A stretch of 64,000 bases of DNA, taken from Sphingomonas hengshuiensis. Lineage in GTDB: Bacteria > Pseudomonadota > Alphaproteobacteria > Sphingomonadales > Sphingomonadaceae. Shown piece after piece: positions 17,664 through 25,711 of this stretch (positions are counted from its first letter, which is position 1; every line of letters begins with the position of its first letter). The stretch covers positions 62,001 to 126,000 of the forward strand of contig QFNF01000007.1 in assembly GCA_003240755.1 (NCBI GenBank). Reading direction: 5' to 3'. The position numbers were made by a program, and so were the translations under genes. Under the pieces are notes generated by a model. The model worked only from the letters and a program-made list of their open reading frames with translations. It was not told where the DNA came from and searched no databases.

Positions 17664-19055
17664 ATGGATGCGTCCGTCCCATGGATCGACGGCATTGCGC
17701 GCGAAACGATGCTGTTCGCCGCCGTCGGGTTCCTGATCGGCGGGATCGACGATCTTGCGATCGATATCGCCTATCTGTTTCGCGCGATCCGACGATGGTG
17801 GTACCGCAGAGCCACGCCCACGCTTGCGGATTTTCCGGTCGATGGTTGCACCGGGCGACTGGCGGTGCTGATCCCGGCATGGGACGAGGCCCCGGTGATC
17901 GGTGCGATGCTGCGGACGACGCTGGCGCGGTTCGACCATCCCGACTGGCGGCTATATGTCGGTGCCTATCCCAACGACCGCGCGACGATCGCCGCGATCG
18001 TCGGGGTGGCGACCGGAGACAATCGGGTCAGGCTGGCACTGACGCCACGCCCGGGCCCGACGACCAAGGCCGACTGCCTCAACACCCTATGGAGCGCGGC
18101 ATTGGCGGATGGCGCGCGCGAAGGGCGCCCGTTCACCGCCATGGTGCTGCACGATGCGGAGGATGTGGTGCATCCGGGCGAATTGCGCGTGTACGACCAT
18201 ATGCTGGCGCATGCCGATACGGTGCAATTGCCCGTCCTGCCGCTGGCCGATCCCGGTTCGCGCTGGGTATCAGGTCATTATATCGATGAGTTCGCCGAGG
18301 CGCATGGCAGACAGTTGCCGGTGCGGGACGCGTTGGGGGCCGAGCTGCCGCTGGCAGGGGTCGGCTGCGCCATTTCCGCCGCGATGCTGGCCCGGATCGC
18401 CGCGCATCGCGGCGGACTGCCGTTCGATGAAACCAGCCTGACCGAAGATTACGAACTGGGACTGACGGTGCGGGCGCTGGGCGGGCGCGGCCTGTTCGTC
18501 CGCGCGCTGGAACGGCCGGGCGGATCGCCGGTCGCGGTTCGGGCCTATTTCCCGGCGACGCTCGACACCGCCATCCGGCAGAAGGCGCGGTGGATGACCG
18601 GCATCGCACTGGCGGGATGGGACCGGATCGGCTGGCAATCGGGCGGGGGCTGGCGCGACCATTGGATGCGGATGCGCGATCGGCGCGCCATCCTCGCCAT
18701 TCCGGTGCTGGCAGTCGCGTATGTCGCACTGCTCGCATGGGGACTGGCATTGCTGGTGCACCTGTGGGCCGGCACCCGTCCGGCGTCGGTCGATCCCGCG
18801 CTGCAACTGGTGCTGGCGGCGAACCTGTGCCTGCTGGTGTGGCGGATCGCGATGCGCTGGACGCTGGTGCGCCGTGCTTATGGCCGGGACGAGGCCTGGC
18901 GATCGATCCCGCGGATGCTGGTCGGCAACCTGGTGGCATTGCTGGCGGCACGTCGGGCGGTGATCCGCTATGCCGGGACGCTGCGCGGACGACCGGTGCG
19001 GTGGGACAAGACCGCGCACCATTTCCCGAACGTCGCCGATCTGCCAAGCGTATGA
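17664..19055 (+). CDS. NfrB-like inner-membrane glycosyltransferase
   Basis: This 463-residue protein has an N-terminal membrane helix (about 14-36), then a family 2 glycosyltransferase domain: LIPAWDEAPVIGAML, YPNDRAT, RPGPTTKADCLN, HDAEDVVHPGE (catalytic acidic cluster at about 163-170), TEDYELGL (about 260) and QKARW (about 305). Two or three C-terminal helices follow. These motifs and YIDEFAEAHG match the N-terminal half of E. coli NfrB, the synthase of the surface glycan used by phage N4. E. coli NfrB is about 745 residues with a C-terminal cyclic-di-GMP-binding MshEN domain; that domain is absent here. The stop overlaps the next start (ATGA). Confidence 0.85.
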   Translation: MDASVPWIDGIARETMLFAAVGFLIGGIDDLAIDIAYLFRAIRRWWYRRATPTLADFPVDGCTGRLAVLIPAWDEAPVIGAMLRTTLARFDHPDWRLYVGAYPNDRATIAAIVGVATGDNRVRLALTPRPGPTTKADCLNTLWSAALADGAREGRPFTAMVLHDAEDVVHPGELRVYDHMLAHADTVQLPVLPLADPGSRWVSGHYIDEFAEAHGRQLPVRDALGAELPLAGVGCAISAAMLARIAAHRGGLPFDETSLTEDYELGLTVRALGGRGLFVRALERPGGSPVAVRAYFPATLDTAIRQKARWMTGIALAGWDRIGWQSGGGWRDHWMRMRDRRAILAIPVLAVAYVALLAWGLALLVHLWAGTRPASVDPALQLVLAANLCLLVWRIAMRWTLVRRAYGRDEAWRSIPRMLVGNLVALLAARRAVIRYAGTLRGRPVRWDKTAHHFPNVADLPSV

Positions 19056-20074
19056 CACCGACGCGTGGACGCCCGCTACGATTTCTGGCGCTGGTCACGC
19101 TCGGCTGGGTAGGCATGCGGGTGACGTTGCTCTGGCCGGAGGACGTCCCGCGCGACCAGTGGGTAAAGGGGGTGTTGCCGATCCCCCGGACGGTATCCGT
19201 CATCGCGTCACCCGGTCGCGTACCGGCGGTGTCGGAGCGGCGGTTCGCCGCCAGCCTGCCACCCGCACCGATGCCGACGGCGATGACCCCGGCACGGGTC
19301 ATCCTCCCGCCGGTCGTTGCGCCGATCGACCCCGCAGCACCGCTGTCAGAGGCGCGGATACAATTGGCGTTGCTGGCGCTGACCGGCTTCTCGGCGGCGG
19401 AACCCCTGTCCCGCCCCGCCGCGCCGCCCCCCGCACTCCCCCGGCCGGCTGGCGACGACAGGCTGACGGCAAGCTTCTGGGCGCTGGCGCGACCCGGAAG
19501 CGCGACCGGGGGACCGGTGCAGTTGGCCGGGGGGCAGGCCGGGTTGCGCGTGCGGATGCCGATCGCCGATAGCGGACAGGCAGCGGTAGCGGCCCGTATC
19601 GCGACCCCGTTGGCAGGCCAGGGGCGCGAGGCGGCGCTGGGCGTCGAGTGGCGCCCGATCCGGGCACCCTTCGCCGTGGTGGTGGAACGCCGCATGGCGC
19701 TCGACCGGGGGCGGGACGGCACCGGGATGGGACTGATCGCCGGGATCGATCGCGCATTGCCGGGCAGTCTGGGCATAGAAGCCTATGGACAGGCGGGTGC
19801 GGTGGCACGTCACGGGATCGAACCCTATGCCGATGGCGCCGCCCGCGTGCTGCACAAGGTGGCGGGGATCGGCAACAGCGTGCTGAAGCTGGGCATCGGC
19901 GGCTGGGGCGGGGCGCAGCGCGGGGCGATGCGGATGGATATCGGCCCATCGCTGGTCGCGGCGATCCCGGTCGGGCGCGGTGCCGTGCGGCTGTCGGTCG
20001 ACTGGCGGCAGCGCGTGGCGGGCGATGCCGCACCCGGATCCGGACCGGCACTGACCCTCGGCAGCGACTTTTGA
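19052..20074 (+). CDS. Putative outer-membrane protein paired with the NfrB-like enzyme
   Basis: This 340-residue protein of no certain family has one N-terminal hydrophobic segment (about 10-28, signal or anchor), a Pro/Ala-rich linker (about 60-150), and a C-terminal half of alternating hydrophobic strands with many Gly and aromatic turns. It resembles a beta-barrel and ends in a terminal aromatic residue (LTLGSDF). Its ATG overlaps the stop of the glycosyltransferase gene. In E. coli NfrB works with the outer-membrane protein NfrA; I infer this is the functional counterpart, possibly equivalent to the NfrA C-terminal domain, but no motif proves it. Confidence 0.55.
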   Translation: MTPTRGRPLRFLALVTLGWVGMRVTLLWPEDVPRDQWVKGVLPIPRTVSVIASPGRVPAVSERRFAASLPPAPMPTAMTPARVILPPVVAPIDPAAPLSEARIQLALLALTGFSAAEPLSRPAAPPPALPRPAGDDRLTASFWALARPGSATGGPVQLAGGQAGLRVRMPIADSGQAAVAARIATPLAGQGREAALGVEWRPIRAPFAVVVERRMALDRGRDGTGMGLIAGIDRALPGSLGIEAYGQAGAVARHGIEPYADGAARVLHKVAGIGNSVLKLGIGGWGGAQRGAMRMDIGPSLVAAIPVGRGAVRLSVDWRQRVAGDAAPGSGPALTLGSDF

Positions 20075-20120
20075 GGCTGCGGCTGGCACGTCCCGCCCGA
20101 ACGCGGTAACCGGGAACCCC

Positions 20121-21035
20121 ATGGACCTGTACCTTCCCATCGCCAACCTGTCGGTCAATGCGCTGGTCATCGTGTTGCTGGGGGGTGGCGTCGGGTTCCT
20201 GTCGGGCATGTTCGGCGTCGGTGGCGGGTTCCTGACCACGCCGCTGCTGATCTTCTATGGCATCCCGCCCACCGTCGCCGCCGCGTCGGCCGCCAGCCAG
20301 GTGACAGGCGCCAGCGTGTCAGGGGTGTTCGCGCATCTGCGCCGCGGCGGTGTCGATTTCCGCATGGGATGGGTGCTGGTGGCCGGCGGCGTGCTGGGGT
20401 CGATCGCCGGGGCGTGCATCTTCCGATTGCTGCAGTCGAGCGGGCAGATCGATACCGTCATCGCCATCCTGTACGTCGTGATGCTCGGGTCGATCGGCGG
20501 GCTGATGCTCAAGGAGGCGATCGGCGCGGTGCGCGTGCTGCGCGGCGCCATCCCGCCCCGGGCGGCGCGGCGGCGGCACCATCCGCTGGTCGCCGCACTC
20601 CCCTTGCGGTGGCGCTTCTACGCATCGGGCCTCTATATCTCGCCGCTGGCGCCGCTGCTGCTGGGGTTCGCGACGGGTATCCTGACCGTATTGCTGGGGG
20701 TCGGCGGCGGGTTCATCCTCGTGCCGGCGATGCTGTATCTGCTCGGCATGGGGACGCGGGTGGTGGTCGGCACGTCGCTGTTCCAGATCCTGTTCGTGAC
20801 GGCCGCGGCGACGATGGTCCATGCGCTGACGACGAAGGCGGTCGATATCGTGCTGGCGGTGCTGCTGCTGATCGGATCGGTTACGGGTGCGCAGATCGGC
20901 GCGCGCTTTGCCCAGCGGGCCAAACCCGAATATCTGCGACTGGCGCTGGCCATCATCGTGCTGGCGGTGGCGTTCCGCATGGCGCTGGGCCTCGGATGGC
21001 GGCCCGACGATATCTATACGGTGCAGCCGGCATGA
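20121..21035 (+). CDS. Sulfite exporter TauE/SafE family permease
   Basis: This 304-residue membrane protein has about eight helices and the two internal repeats of the TauE/SafE family: GGGVGFLSGMFGVGGGFLTTPLLIFYGIPP near the start and FATGILTVLLGVGGGFILVPAMLYLLGM in the second half. Members move sulfite, sulfonates or other small anions across the inner membrane. It overlaps the next gene by four bases (ATGA). The same pairing with TIGR02186 is widespread in alphaproteobacteria (family knowledge), and the two are presumed to act together. Confidence 0.92.
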   Translation: MDLYLPIANLSVNALVIVLLGGGVGFLSGMFGVGGGFLTTPLLIFYGIPPTVAAASAASQVTGASVSGVFAHLRRGGVDFRMGWVLVAGGVLGSIAGACIFRLLQSSGQIDTVIAILYVVMLGSIGGLMLKEAIGAVRVLRGAIPPRAARRRHHPLVAALPLRWRFYASGLYISPLAPLLLGFATGILTVLLGVGGGFILVPAMLYLLGMGTRVVVGTSLFQILFVTAAATMVHALTTKAVDIVLAVLLLIGSVTGAQIGARFAQRAKPEYLRLALAIIVLAVAFRMALGLGWRPDDIYTVQPA

Positions 21036-21793
21036 GGCGCCCGCTGCTTCTCGCCGGACTGGCGCCGTTGACGATGGGGGCGGCGGCACCGGTGCTGGTG
21101 CCCGACGTGTCGACCCGCGACGTGCAGATCGCCTATTCGTTCACCGGTGCCGAACTGCTGCTGTTCGGCGCGATCCTCTATCCCGGCGGGCGCGTGCCGC
21201 AGGGGGATCGGCCGGCGGAAATCGTGGTCGTTGTCAAAGGACCGCCTGAATCGATCGTCGTGCGCGAAAAGGAAAAGGTTGCCGGCATCTGGGTGAATGC
21301 CGACCGCATCAGCTATCGCTCCGCCCCGTCCTTCTATGCCATCGCATCGGCGCGGCCGATCGAGCGGATCGTCGATGAGCGGACCCGCGCGATCTACGAA
21401 TTGGGGCTGGACAGCCTGCAATTGTCCCCCACTGCGGGAACATCGGCAGAGGACCAAGCCCGGTTCGCGCAGGGGTTCGTCGCCCTGCGCACGCGTGCCG
21501 GGCTGTACCGGGAAACGCCGGGCGCGGTCGAGATCACCGACGACGTACTGTACCGTGCCGCCATCACCATTCCGGCGCGCGTGCCGGTGGGCAGGTTCAC
21601 CGCCGAAACCTTCCTGATCCGCGACGGTCGGGTGCTGGCAGCGGCGGTGCGGGAAATCGATATCCGCAAGTCCGGGTTCGAACGGTTCGTGGCGATCGCC
21701 GCCAACCAGGCGTCGCTGTGGTACGGACTGGCGGCGGTAGCATTGTCGATCGGGTTCGGTTGGGCGGCCGGCGCGCTGTGGCGGCGGTTCTGA
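21032..21793 (+). CDS. TIGR02186 family membrane-anchored protein
   Basis: This 253-residue protein has an N-terminal signal peptide (cleavage near MGAAAP), a long extracytoplasmic domain that includes LVPDVSTRDVQIAYSFTGAELLLFGAIL, and a C-terminal membrane helix (about 230-248) with a short basic tail. This matches the family called TIGR02186, whose members sit beside TauE-like permeases and have no established function. The ATG overlaps the tauE stop, so it is translationally coupled. Confidence 0.85.
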   Translation: MRRPLLLAGLAPLTMGAAAPVLVPDVSTRDVQIAYSFTGAELLLFGAILYPGGRVPQGDRPAEIVVVVKGPPESIVVREKEKVAGIWVNADRISYRSAPSFYAIASARPIERIVDERTRAIYELGLDSLQLSPTAGTSAEDQARFAQGFVALRTRAGLYRETPGAVEITDDVLYRAAITIPARVPVGRFTAETFLIRDGRVLAAAVREIDIRKSGFERFVAIAANQASLWYGLAAVALSIGFGWAAGALWRRF

Positions 21794-21835
21794 CGGGGTC
21801 CCGACAGGCCCCGGGCCCGAACTGACCGACCGATT

Positions 21836-22333
21836 TCAAAAACCCTGGATCGCCTCCGGATCGACCGCGCCGATCAACCGCCGCGCCGCGCGCCGGGCAA
21901 AGGCGAGGGTGCAGCGCTTGCGAACATGGGCGGGCAGGGGGGTGGTCGATGCCTCGCGCAGAATCGTCGCTTCGTAGCGGTCGGCGACGATGATGCCGGT
22001 ACGATCGGGCAGGAACGCATCCCCGGCCAGCGGCGACACGTCGAACCCGGCGGGCACCGCCCAGAAATACCGGTCGCAGCACCCGAGATAATCGGTCCAT
22101 TTGCCATCGCCCAGCAGGTCGGCCCGCGATACCTTGATCTCCACGATCACGATCTGCCCGCGCGCATCGAGCGCCATCAGGTCGGCACGGCGGCCGCCAT
22201 CGAGCGGGACTTCGGCCATGGCGGTCAGATCATGCGCCAACAGCATGCGGGTGACACCCCGCGCGACGTCAGCGGCGATCAGCGGATGGAGATCGGGGGC
22301 GGGCGTTTGCACGCCCTGGACAAGGCTGGCCAT
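21836..22333 (-). CDS. mmcB: MmcB family DNA repair protein
   Basis: This 165-residue protein belongs to a PD-(D/E)xK nuclease-fold family: LTAMAEVPLDGGRRADLMALDARGQIVIVEIKVSRADLLGDGKW carries the RRADL aspartate and the E-I-K catalytic motif (about residues 50-80), and WTDYLGCCDRYFWAVP follows. In Caulobacter, MmcB is SOS-induced and needed for survival of mitomycin C damage. A perfect alphaproteobacterial LexA-type site (GAAC-N7-GAAC) lies 14 bases before the ATG, which supports both the identity and DNA-damage control. It is monocistronic as far as can be seen. Confidence 0.93.
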   Translation of the reverse strand: MASLVQGVQTPAPDLHPLIAADVARGVTRMLLAHDLTAMAEVPLDGGRRADLMALDARGQIVIVEIKVSRADLLGDGKWTDYLGCCDRYFWAVPAGFDVSPLAGDAFLPDRTGIIVADRYEATILREASTTPLPAHVRKRCTLAFARRAARRLIGAVDPEAIQGF

Positions 22334-22346
22334 CGCCGCATTATAG

Positions 22347-22361
22347 GAACATTATGCGAAC
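22347..22361. promoter_or_regulatory. LexA (SOS) box upstream of mmcB
   Basis: GAACATTATGCGAAC is an exact GAAC-N7-GAAC direct repeat (GTTC-N7-GTTC on the coding strand), the LexA site of alphaproteobacteria. It lies just upstream of the mmcB start. Confidence 0.88.
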
Positions 22362-22458
22362 ATGGGAAGGGGTTCGGTACCCGTTCGACCATGTGCGCAA
22401 AGCACGTCGCGGGTCGGCATCAGCCCGCGAAATGCATCCGCCGGTTCCGAGCGGAGGT

Positions 22459-22932
22459 TCAGCGGTAGAAGATGTGGTTGCCGAGCGATGCGACGCGGGT
22501 CTTTCCCCAATTGGGGCTGACGCGGCGGGCGTGAAAGAACAGCGCACCCTCGGCCGGGCTGTCCCAGAGGTCCTGCCGGGCGATGCGGGCAATGGCGACG
22601 GCCGTCTTCCACGCCGGCCGGCTGGTATCGACGTCGGGCAGGCGACCACCCTTCACGAACGAAAACTGGCCCCGCTGGGTCAGGACCGCACAAGCCGAGG
22701 TCGGGAAGCGGCCCGAGGTCGCACGGTTGAGAATGACATCGGCGACAGCGAGCTGCCCGGTAAGGGGCTCGCCCTTTGATTCGTAATAGACGCCGATCGC
22801 GATGCAGTTGAGTTCTTCGTCGTCGATCGTCGCCGACTGTGCCGCGACGGCGGCGGCGAGGGTCGAGAAATCGGCATCCTGCGTTCCGGTGTCGACGGGG
22901 GCCGGGGCCGGTTTCGCCGTGATGTCCTGCAC
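22459..22932 (-). CDS. Cell wall hydrolase, SleB-like, with unclear N-terminus
   Basis: This is a SleB-type hydrolase_2 domain: LNCIAIGVYYESKGEPLTGQLAVADVILNRATSGRFP with the conserved Glu, then ALFFHARRVSPNWGKTRVASLGNHIFYR. Such enzymes cleave peptidoglycan. From the GTG at 22932 it has 157 residues and no signal peptide, which is odd for an exported enzyme. The frame is open for 59 more codons upstream (to the stop of the DUF1491 gene at 23110) and includes plausible protein (NLSVPAKVPVHFAAPAEIV), but contains no ATG, GTG or TTG. So the true start is non-canonical, damaged, or reached by readthrough. Confidence 0.75.
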   Translation of the reverse strand: MQDITAKPAPAPVDTGTQDADFSTLAAAVAAQSATIDDEELNCIAIGVYYESKGEPLTGQLAVADVILNRATSGRFPTSACAVLTQRGQFSFVKGGRLPDVDTSRPAWKTAVAIARIARQDLWDSPAEGALFFHARRVSPNWGKTRVASLGNHIFYR

Positions 22933-23109
22933 GATTTCGGCGGGAGCGGCGAAGTGGACGGGAACCTTTGCCGGGACCGACAGGTTGGTGACTCCCGCCT
23001 TGGCGGAACCCCCGGTGCCTGTTCCCCGACTGCGCCATCGACCCGAAACCCCGATCGATCCAGCGCGCGTATCTGATGCACCGCGCTTAGGGTCGGGCGA
23101 GTCGCGTGG

Positions 23110-23445
23110 TCAATCGGCCCACAGTGTTTCAGCGGCGAGCGGTTCGGCTGCTGCGACGATCGCCTCGACCACCCACAAATCGGGATCACGCTGTCGGCGA
23201 TCCTGCCAATAGGGGGTCAATGCCGCTTCCCCAACCATATCCGGTTTGCGCCGGACGATGCGGGTCCGGCCATTGAGGTCACGCTCGCGCTCGAGCAGCC
23301 GTACGGTGCCATCGCGATCGATCGCCAGCAGCAGGACGACCCCCGAATCGCGATCGCCGCGCGCGAGCACCGCCGCACTACCGCCGGCATGCTCGACCGC
23401 ACGAACGAAGGCGTTGACGCGCAGCGCGGTCGGCCAGTCATTCAC
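23110..23445 (-). CDS. DUF1491 family protein
   Basis: This 111-residue cytoplasmic protein contains RVNAFVRAVEHAGGSAAVLARGDRDSGVVLL and DPDLWVVEAIV, the conserved blocks of DUF1491, an alphaproteobacterial family without known function. It starts with an ATG that overlaps the thioesterase stop, so it belongs to the ptsN-thioesterase unit. Its UGA stop is followed in the same frame by the hydrolase coding sequence. Confidence 0.85.
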   Translation of the reverse strand: MNDWPTALRVNAFVRAVEHAGGSAAVLARGDRDSGVVLLLAIDRDGTVRLLERERDLNGRTRIVRRKPDMVGEAALTPYWQDRRQRDPDLWVVEAIVAAAEPLAAETLWAD

Positions 23446-23906
23446 CGTTCGGCATAGCCGGGCAGGGTGGCGAGCGGGATGCGGCTCTTCATGAAGGTGC
23501 CGGTGCCGCGCGCCGCCTCTTCGCCATCGACATCGATCAGACGTGCGTCGGCGATGAATACCCGCCGCCTGCCGCTGACCCAGCGGCCCTCGGCGATCAC
23601 GCGACCCGGACCCAGCGGACGCTGCAACAGCAGATTGAACGCCGTGGTGAGCAGGAAACGATCGGTGACGAGGCTGTTGGCGGCATAGAAGGCCGCATCG
23701 TCGAGCATCTTGAAATAGGTGGTGCCATGCGCCGCGCCGGCCGCATGGAAATGCCGTTCGTCGATCGAGAAATGGATCCGCGCAACGCCGGCCGAGACGA
23801 TTTCCAGCCGCGAATCGAACAGCCGGTTGATCGGAGCGGCGGCATAGAGTGCTTCCAGCGCCCGGAAATGTGCCGTCTCCCCGGCGGGGATATCAGGCGG
23901 CGTCAC
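23442..23906 (-). CDS. PaaI family thioesterase (hotdog fold)
   Basis: This 154-residue hotdog-fold protein contains INRLFDSRLEIVSAGVARIHFSI, HGTTYFKMLDDAAFYAANS (the helix of the fold with the catalytic-position acid) and GRVIAEGRWVSGRRRVFIADARL. PaaI-like members hydrolyse acyl-CoA thioesters; the substrate is unknown. GTG at 23906 is the likely start: it overlaps the end of ptsN by 14 bases and gives the expected N-terminus, whereas the ORF beyond it has no family sequence. Its stop overlaps the DUF1491 start. Confidence 0.87.
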   Translation of the reverse strand: MTPPDIPAGETAHFRALEALYAAAPINRLFDSRLEIVSAGVARIHFSIDERHFHAAGAAHGTTYFKMLDDAAFYAANSLVTDRFLLTTAFNLLLQRPLGPGRVIAEGRWVSGRRRVFIADARLIDVDGEEAARGTGTFMKSRIPLATLPGYAER

Positions 23907-24360
23907 GCGCCTCGACGCCCGACAACAGCGCATAGAGGGCGTCGGCCGACCCGGCACCACGCAGTTTCGCGCGGAACGCGGCGTCGCGCAGCGCGCGCGA
24001 TATCCGTGCCAGCGCTTTCAGATGGTCGCTACCGGCCGCCGCCGGGGAAAACAGCGCAAAGATCAGATCGACCGGCAGTTCGTCGACCGCGCCGAAATCG
24101 ATCGGGCGGTCGAGGCGGACGAACACGCCGCAAACGCCGTCCGGGTGGTCGATCCGCGCATGCGGAATGGCGATCCCGCCGCCGAACGCCGTCGTTCCGA
24201 GTTTTTCCCGTTCGGATAGCCGATCAGCGACGAGCTTTGCGTCTATCCCGCAACGCTTTTCGGTAACGCCGGCGATATGCGCGAACAATGCCTTGCGGGT
24301 GCCGGCGGATATGTCCGCCAGCACCGTTTCCGGCGTCAGGAGATCATGAAAATCGTACAC
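23893..24360 (-). CDS. ptsN: PTS IIA-like nitrogen-regulatory protein
   Basis: This 155-residue EIIA-Ntr domain contains GTTAFGGGIAIPHARIDHP, where the His (about residue 67) is the phosphorylation site, and PVDLIFALFSPAAAGSDHLKALARISRALRD. It is the last protein of the nitrogen-PTS phosphorelay (PtsP-PtsO-PtsN), which controls potassium, nitrogen and stress responses by direct binding. It lies immediately after hpf in the usual hpf-ptsN order, one base apart. Confidence 0.95.
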   Translation of the reverse strand: MYDFHDLLTPETVLADISAGTRKALFAHIAGVTEKRCGIDAKLVADRLSEREKLGTTAFGGGIAIPHARIDHPDGVCGVFVRLDRPIDFGAVDELPVDLIFALFSPAAAGSDHLKALARISRALRDAAFRAKLRGAGSADALYALLSGVEARDAA

Positions 24361-24960
24361 TTATGCCGCGCGATTGGGCTCGACCCAGCCGATCGTGCCG
24401 TCGTGGCGACGATAGACCATGTTGAACGATCCGGTGCCGCTGTTCTTGAACAGCAACGCATTGGTGTTGCGCAGGTCCAGCATCATGACCGCGTCGGATA
24501 CGCTGGCGTCGGGCACGTCGACGCGGGTTTCGGCGATAATCAGCGGAGCGTCGGCGACGTCCTCATCCTCCTGCTCACCGCCGTTGAACACGGTGTAGCC
24601 GGCATTGTCATAGCCGTTGTCATAGCCGCCGGCCTCGTTGATCGCCGCGGCCTGTGCCGCATTGCGATCCTTCAACCGGCGGGTATAGCGCCGGAGCTGC
24701 TTTTCGATCTTGTCGGCGGCACCGACGAACGCGCCCTGTGCCTCCTGCCCGCTATTATGCCCTTTCAGGACCAGGCCCTGTGTGACGTGACAGACGATGT
24801 CGCAGACGAACCCGTTATCGTGCGGCCCCTTGCCGAACGTCACCGTGGCAGAGATCGCGCGCTGGAAATATTTGTCCGCAATGCCCTGGAGTCGCTCCTG
24901 GACCATCACCTTCAGTGCGTCCCCGGTGTCGACCTGGTGCCCCGAAACCCGGATGTCCAT
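24361..24960 (-). CDS. hpf: Ribosome hibernation promoting factor, long form
   Basis: This 199-residue protein has an N-terminal HPF/RaiA domain (MDIRVSGHQVDTGDALKVMVQERLQGIADKYF, about residues 1-100), a Glu/Asp-rich linker, and a C-terminal dimerisation domain (about 140-195) with DASVSDAVMMLDLRNTNALLFKNSGTGSFNMVYRRHDGTIGWVEP. Long HPF dimerises 70S ribosomes into inactive 100S particles in stationary phase. GGAGG five bases before the ATG is a strong ribosome site. It heads the hpf-ptsN-thioesterase-DUF1491 run. Confidence 0.95.
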   Translation of the reverse strand: MDIRVSGHQVDTGDALKVMVQERLQGIADKYFQRAISATVTFGKGPHDNGFVCDIVCHVTQGLVLKGHNSGQEAQGAFVGAADKIEKQLRRYTRRLKDRNAAQAAAINEAGGYDNGYDNAGYTVFNGGEQEDEDVADAPLIIAETRVDVPDASVSDAVMMLDLRNTNALLFKNSGTGSFNMVYRRHDGTIGWVEPNRAA

Positions 24961-25017
24961 GTAATCCTCCGTCGTTGTGAAATCGGTGAGCCGCTCAAAG
25001 CGGGTGCTGTCAACGCG

Positions 25018-25704
25018 TCAGGTCGGCGACTGGCCCCATAGCGGGTCCTTCAACGTGCCGACGAACGCGGCGTGGACGGCAAGTTCGGCCTCGCTGGCCG
25101 AAAACCGGCGGGGCGGGCGCACGCGGGAGGGGACGACATCGTCCACCACCTCCGCGATCAGGGTCGGCGTCGCGTCGAGACCGAAGCCGATCTGGCGACC
25201 GCCCATCAGTTCGACATAGACCTGCGCCAGCAATTGCGCGTCGAGCAGTGCGCCGTGCAGCACACGGCGGCTGCGATCGATCCCGAAGCGGACGCACAGC
25301 GCATCGAGCGTATGCTTGGCGCCCGGATGCCGGCTGCGCGCAATGGCCAGCGTATCCACCATCCGCGACAGGCAGATCGCGTCGCGCCCGCACGCGCCGA
25401 GTTCGCCGTTCAGGAAACCGAAGTCGAAACCGGCATTATGCGCGATCAGCGGGCTGTCGCCGATAAAGGCGAGGAGGTCGTCGATCGCGGTGTGGAACGC
25501 CGGCTTGTCGGACAGGAAGGCGTCGGACAGGCCATGCACCGCCTCCGCTTCCTTCGGCATCGAGCGGCCCGGGTTGAAATAGGCGTGGAAGGTGGCACCG
25601 GTCTCGACCCGGTTCACCAGTTCGACGCATCCGATTTCGACCAGGCGATCCCCTTCCGAGAATTTGAAGCCGGTGGTTTCGGTGTCGAACACGATTTCGC
25701 GCAT
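25018..25704 (-). CDS. dnaQ: DNA polymerase III epsilon subunit (proofreading exonuclease)
   Basis: This 228-residue DEDDh exonuclease has Exo I VFDTETTGF (about residues 5-13), Exo II LIAHNAGFDFGFLN (about 95-108) and Exo III HTLDALCVRFGID (about 150-162). It proofreads during chromosome replication as part of the polymerase III core. Residue VPHEA-like beta-clamp motifs were not found. The ATG at 25704 gives the family N-terminus MREIVFDTETTG; the longer open frame is not coding. It follows coaE by a few bases, as in Caulobacter near Cori. Confidence 0.95.
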   Translation of the reverse strand: MREIVFDTETTGFKFSEGDRLVEIGCVELVNRVETGATFHAYFNPGRSMPKEAEAVHGLSDAFLSDKPAFHTAIDDLLAFIGDSPLIAHNAGFDFGFLNGELGACGRDAICLSRMVDTLAIARSRHPGAKHTLDALCVRFGIDRSRRVLHGALLDAQLLAQVYVELMGGRQIGFGLDATPTLIAEVVDDVVPSRVRPPRRFSASEAELAVHAAFVGTLKDPLWGQSPT

Positions 25705-25711
25705 GGGTACC

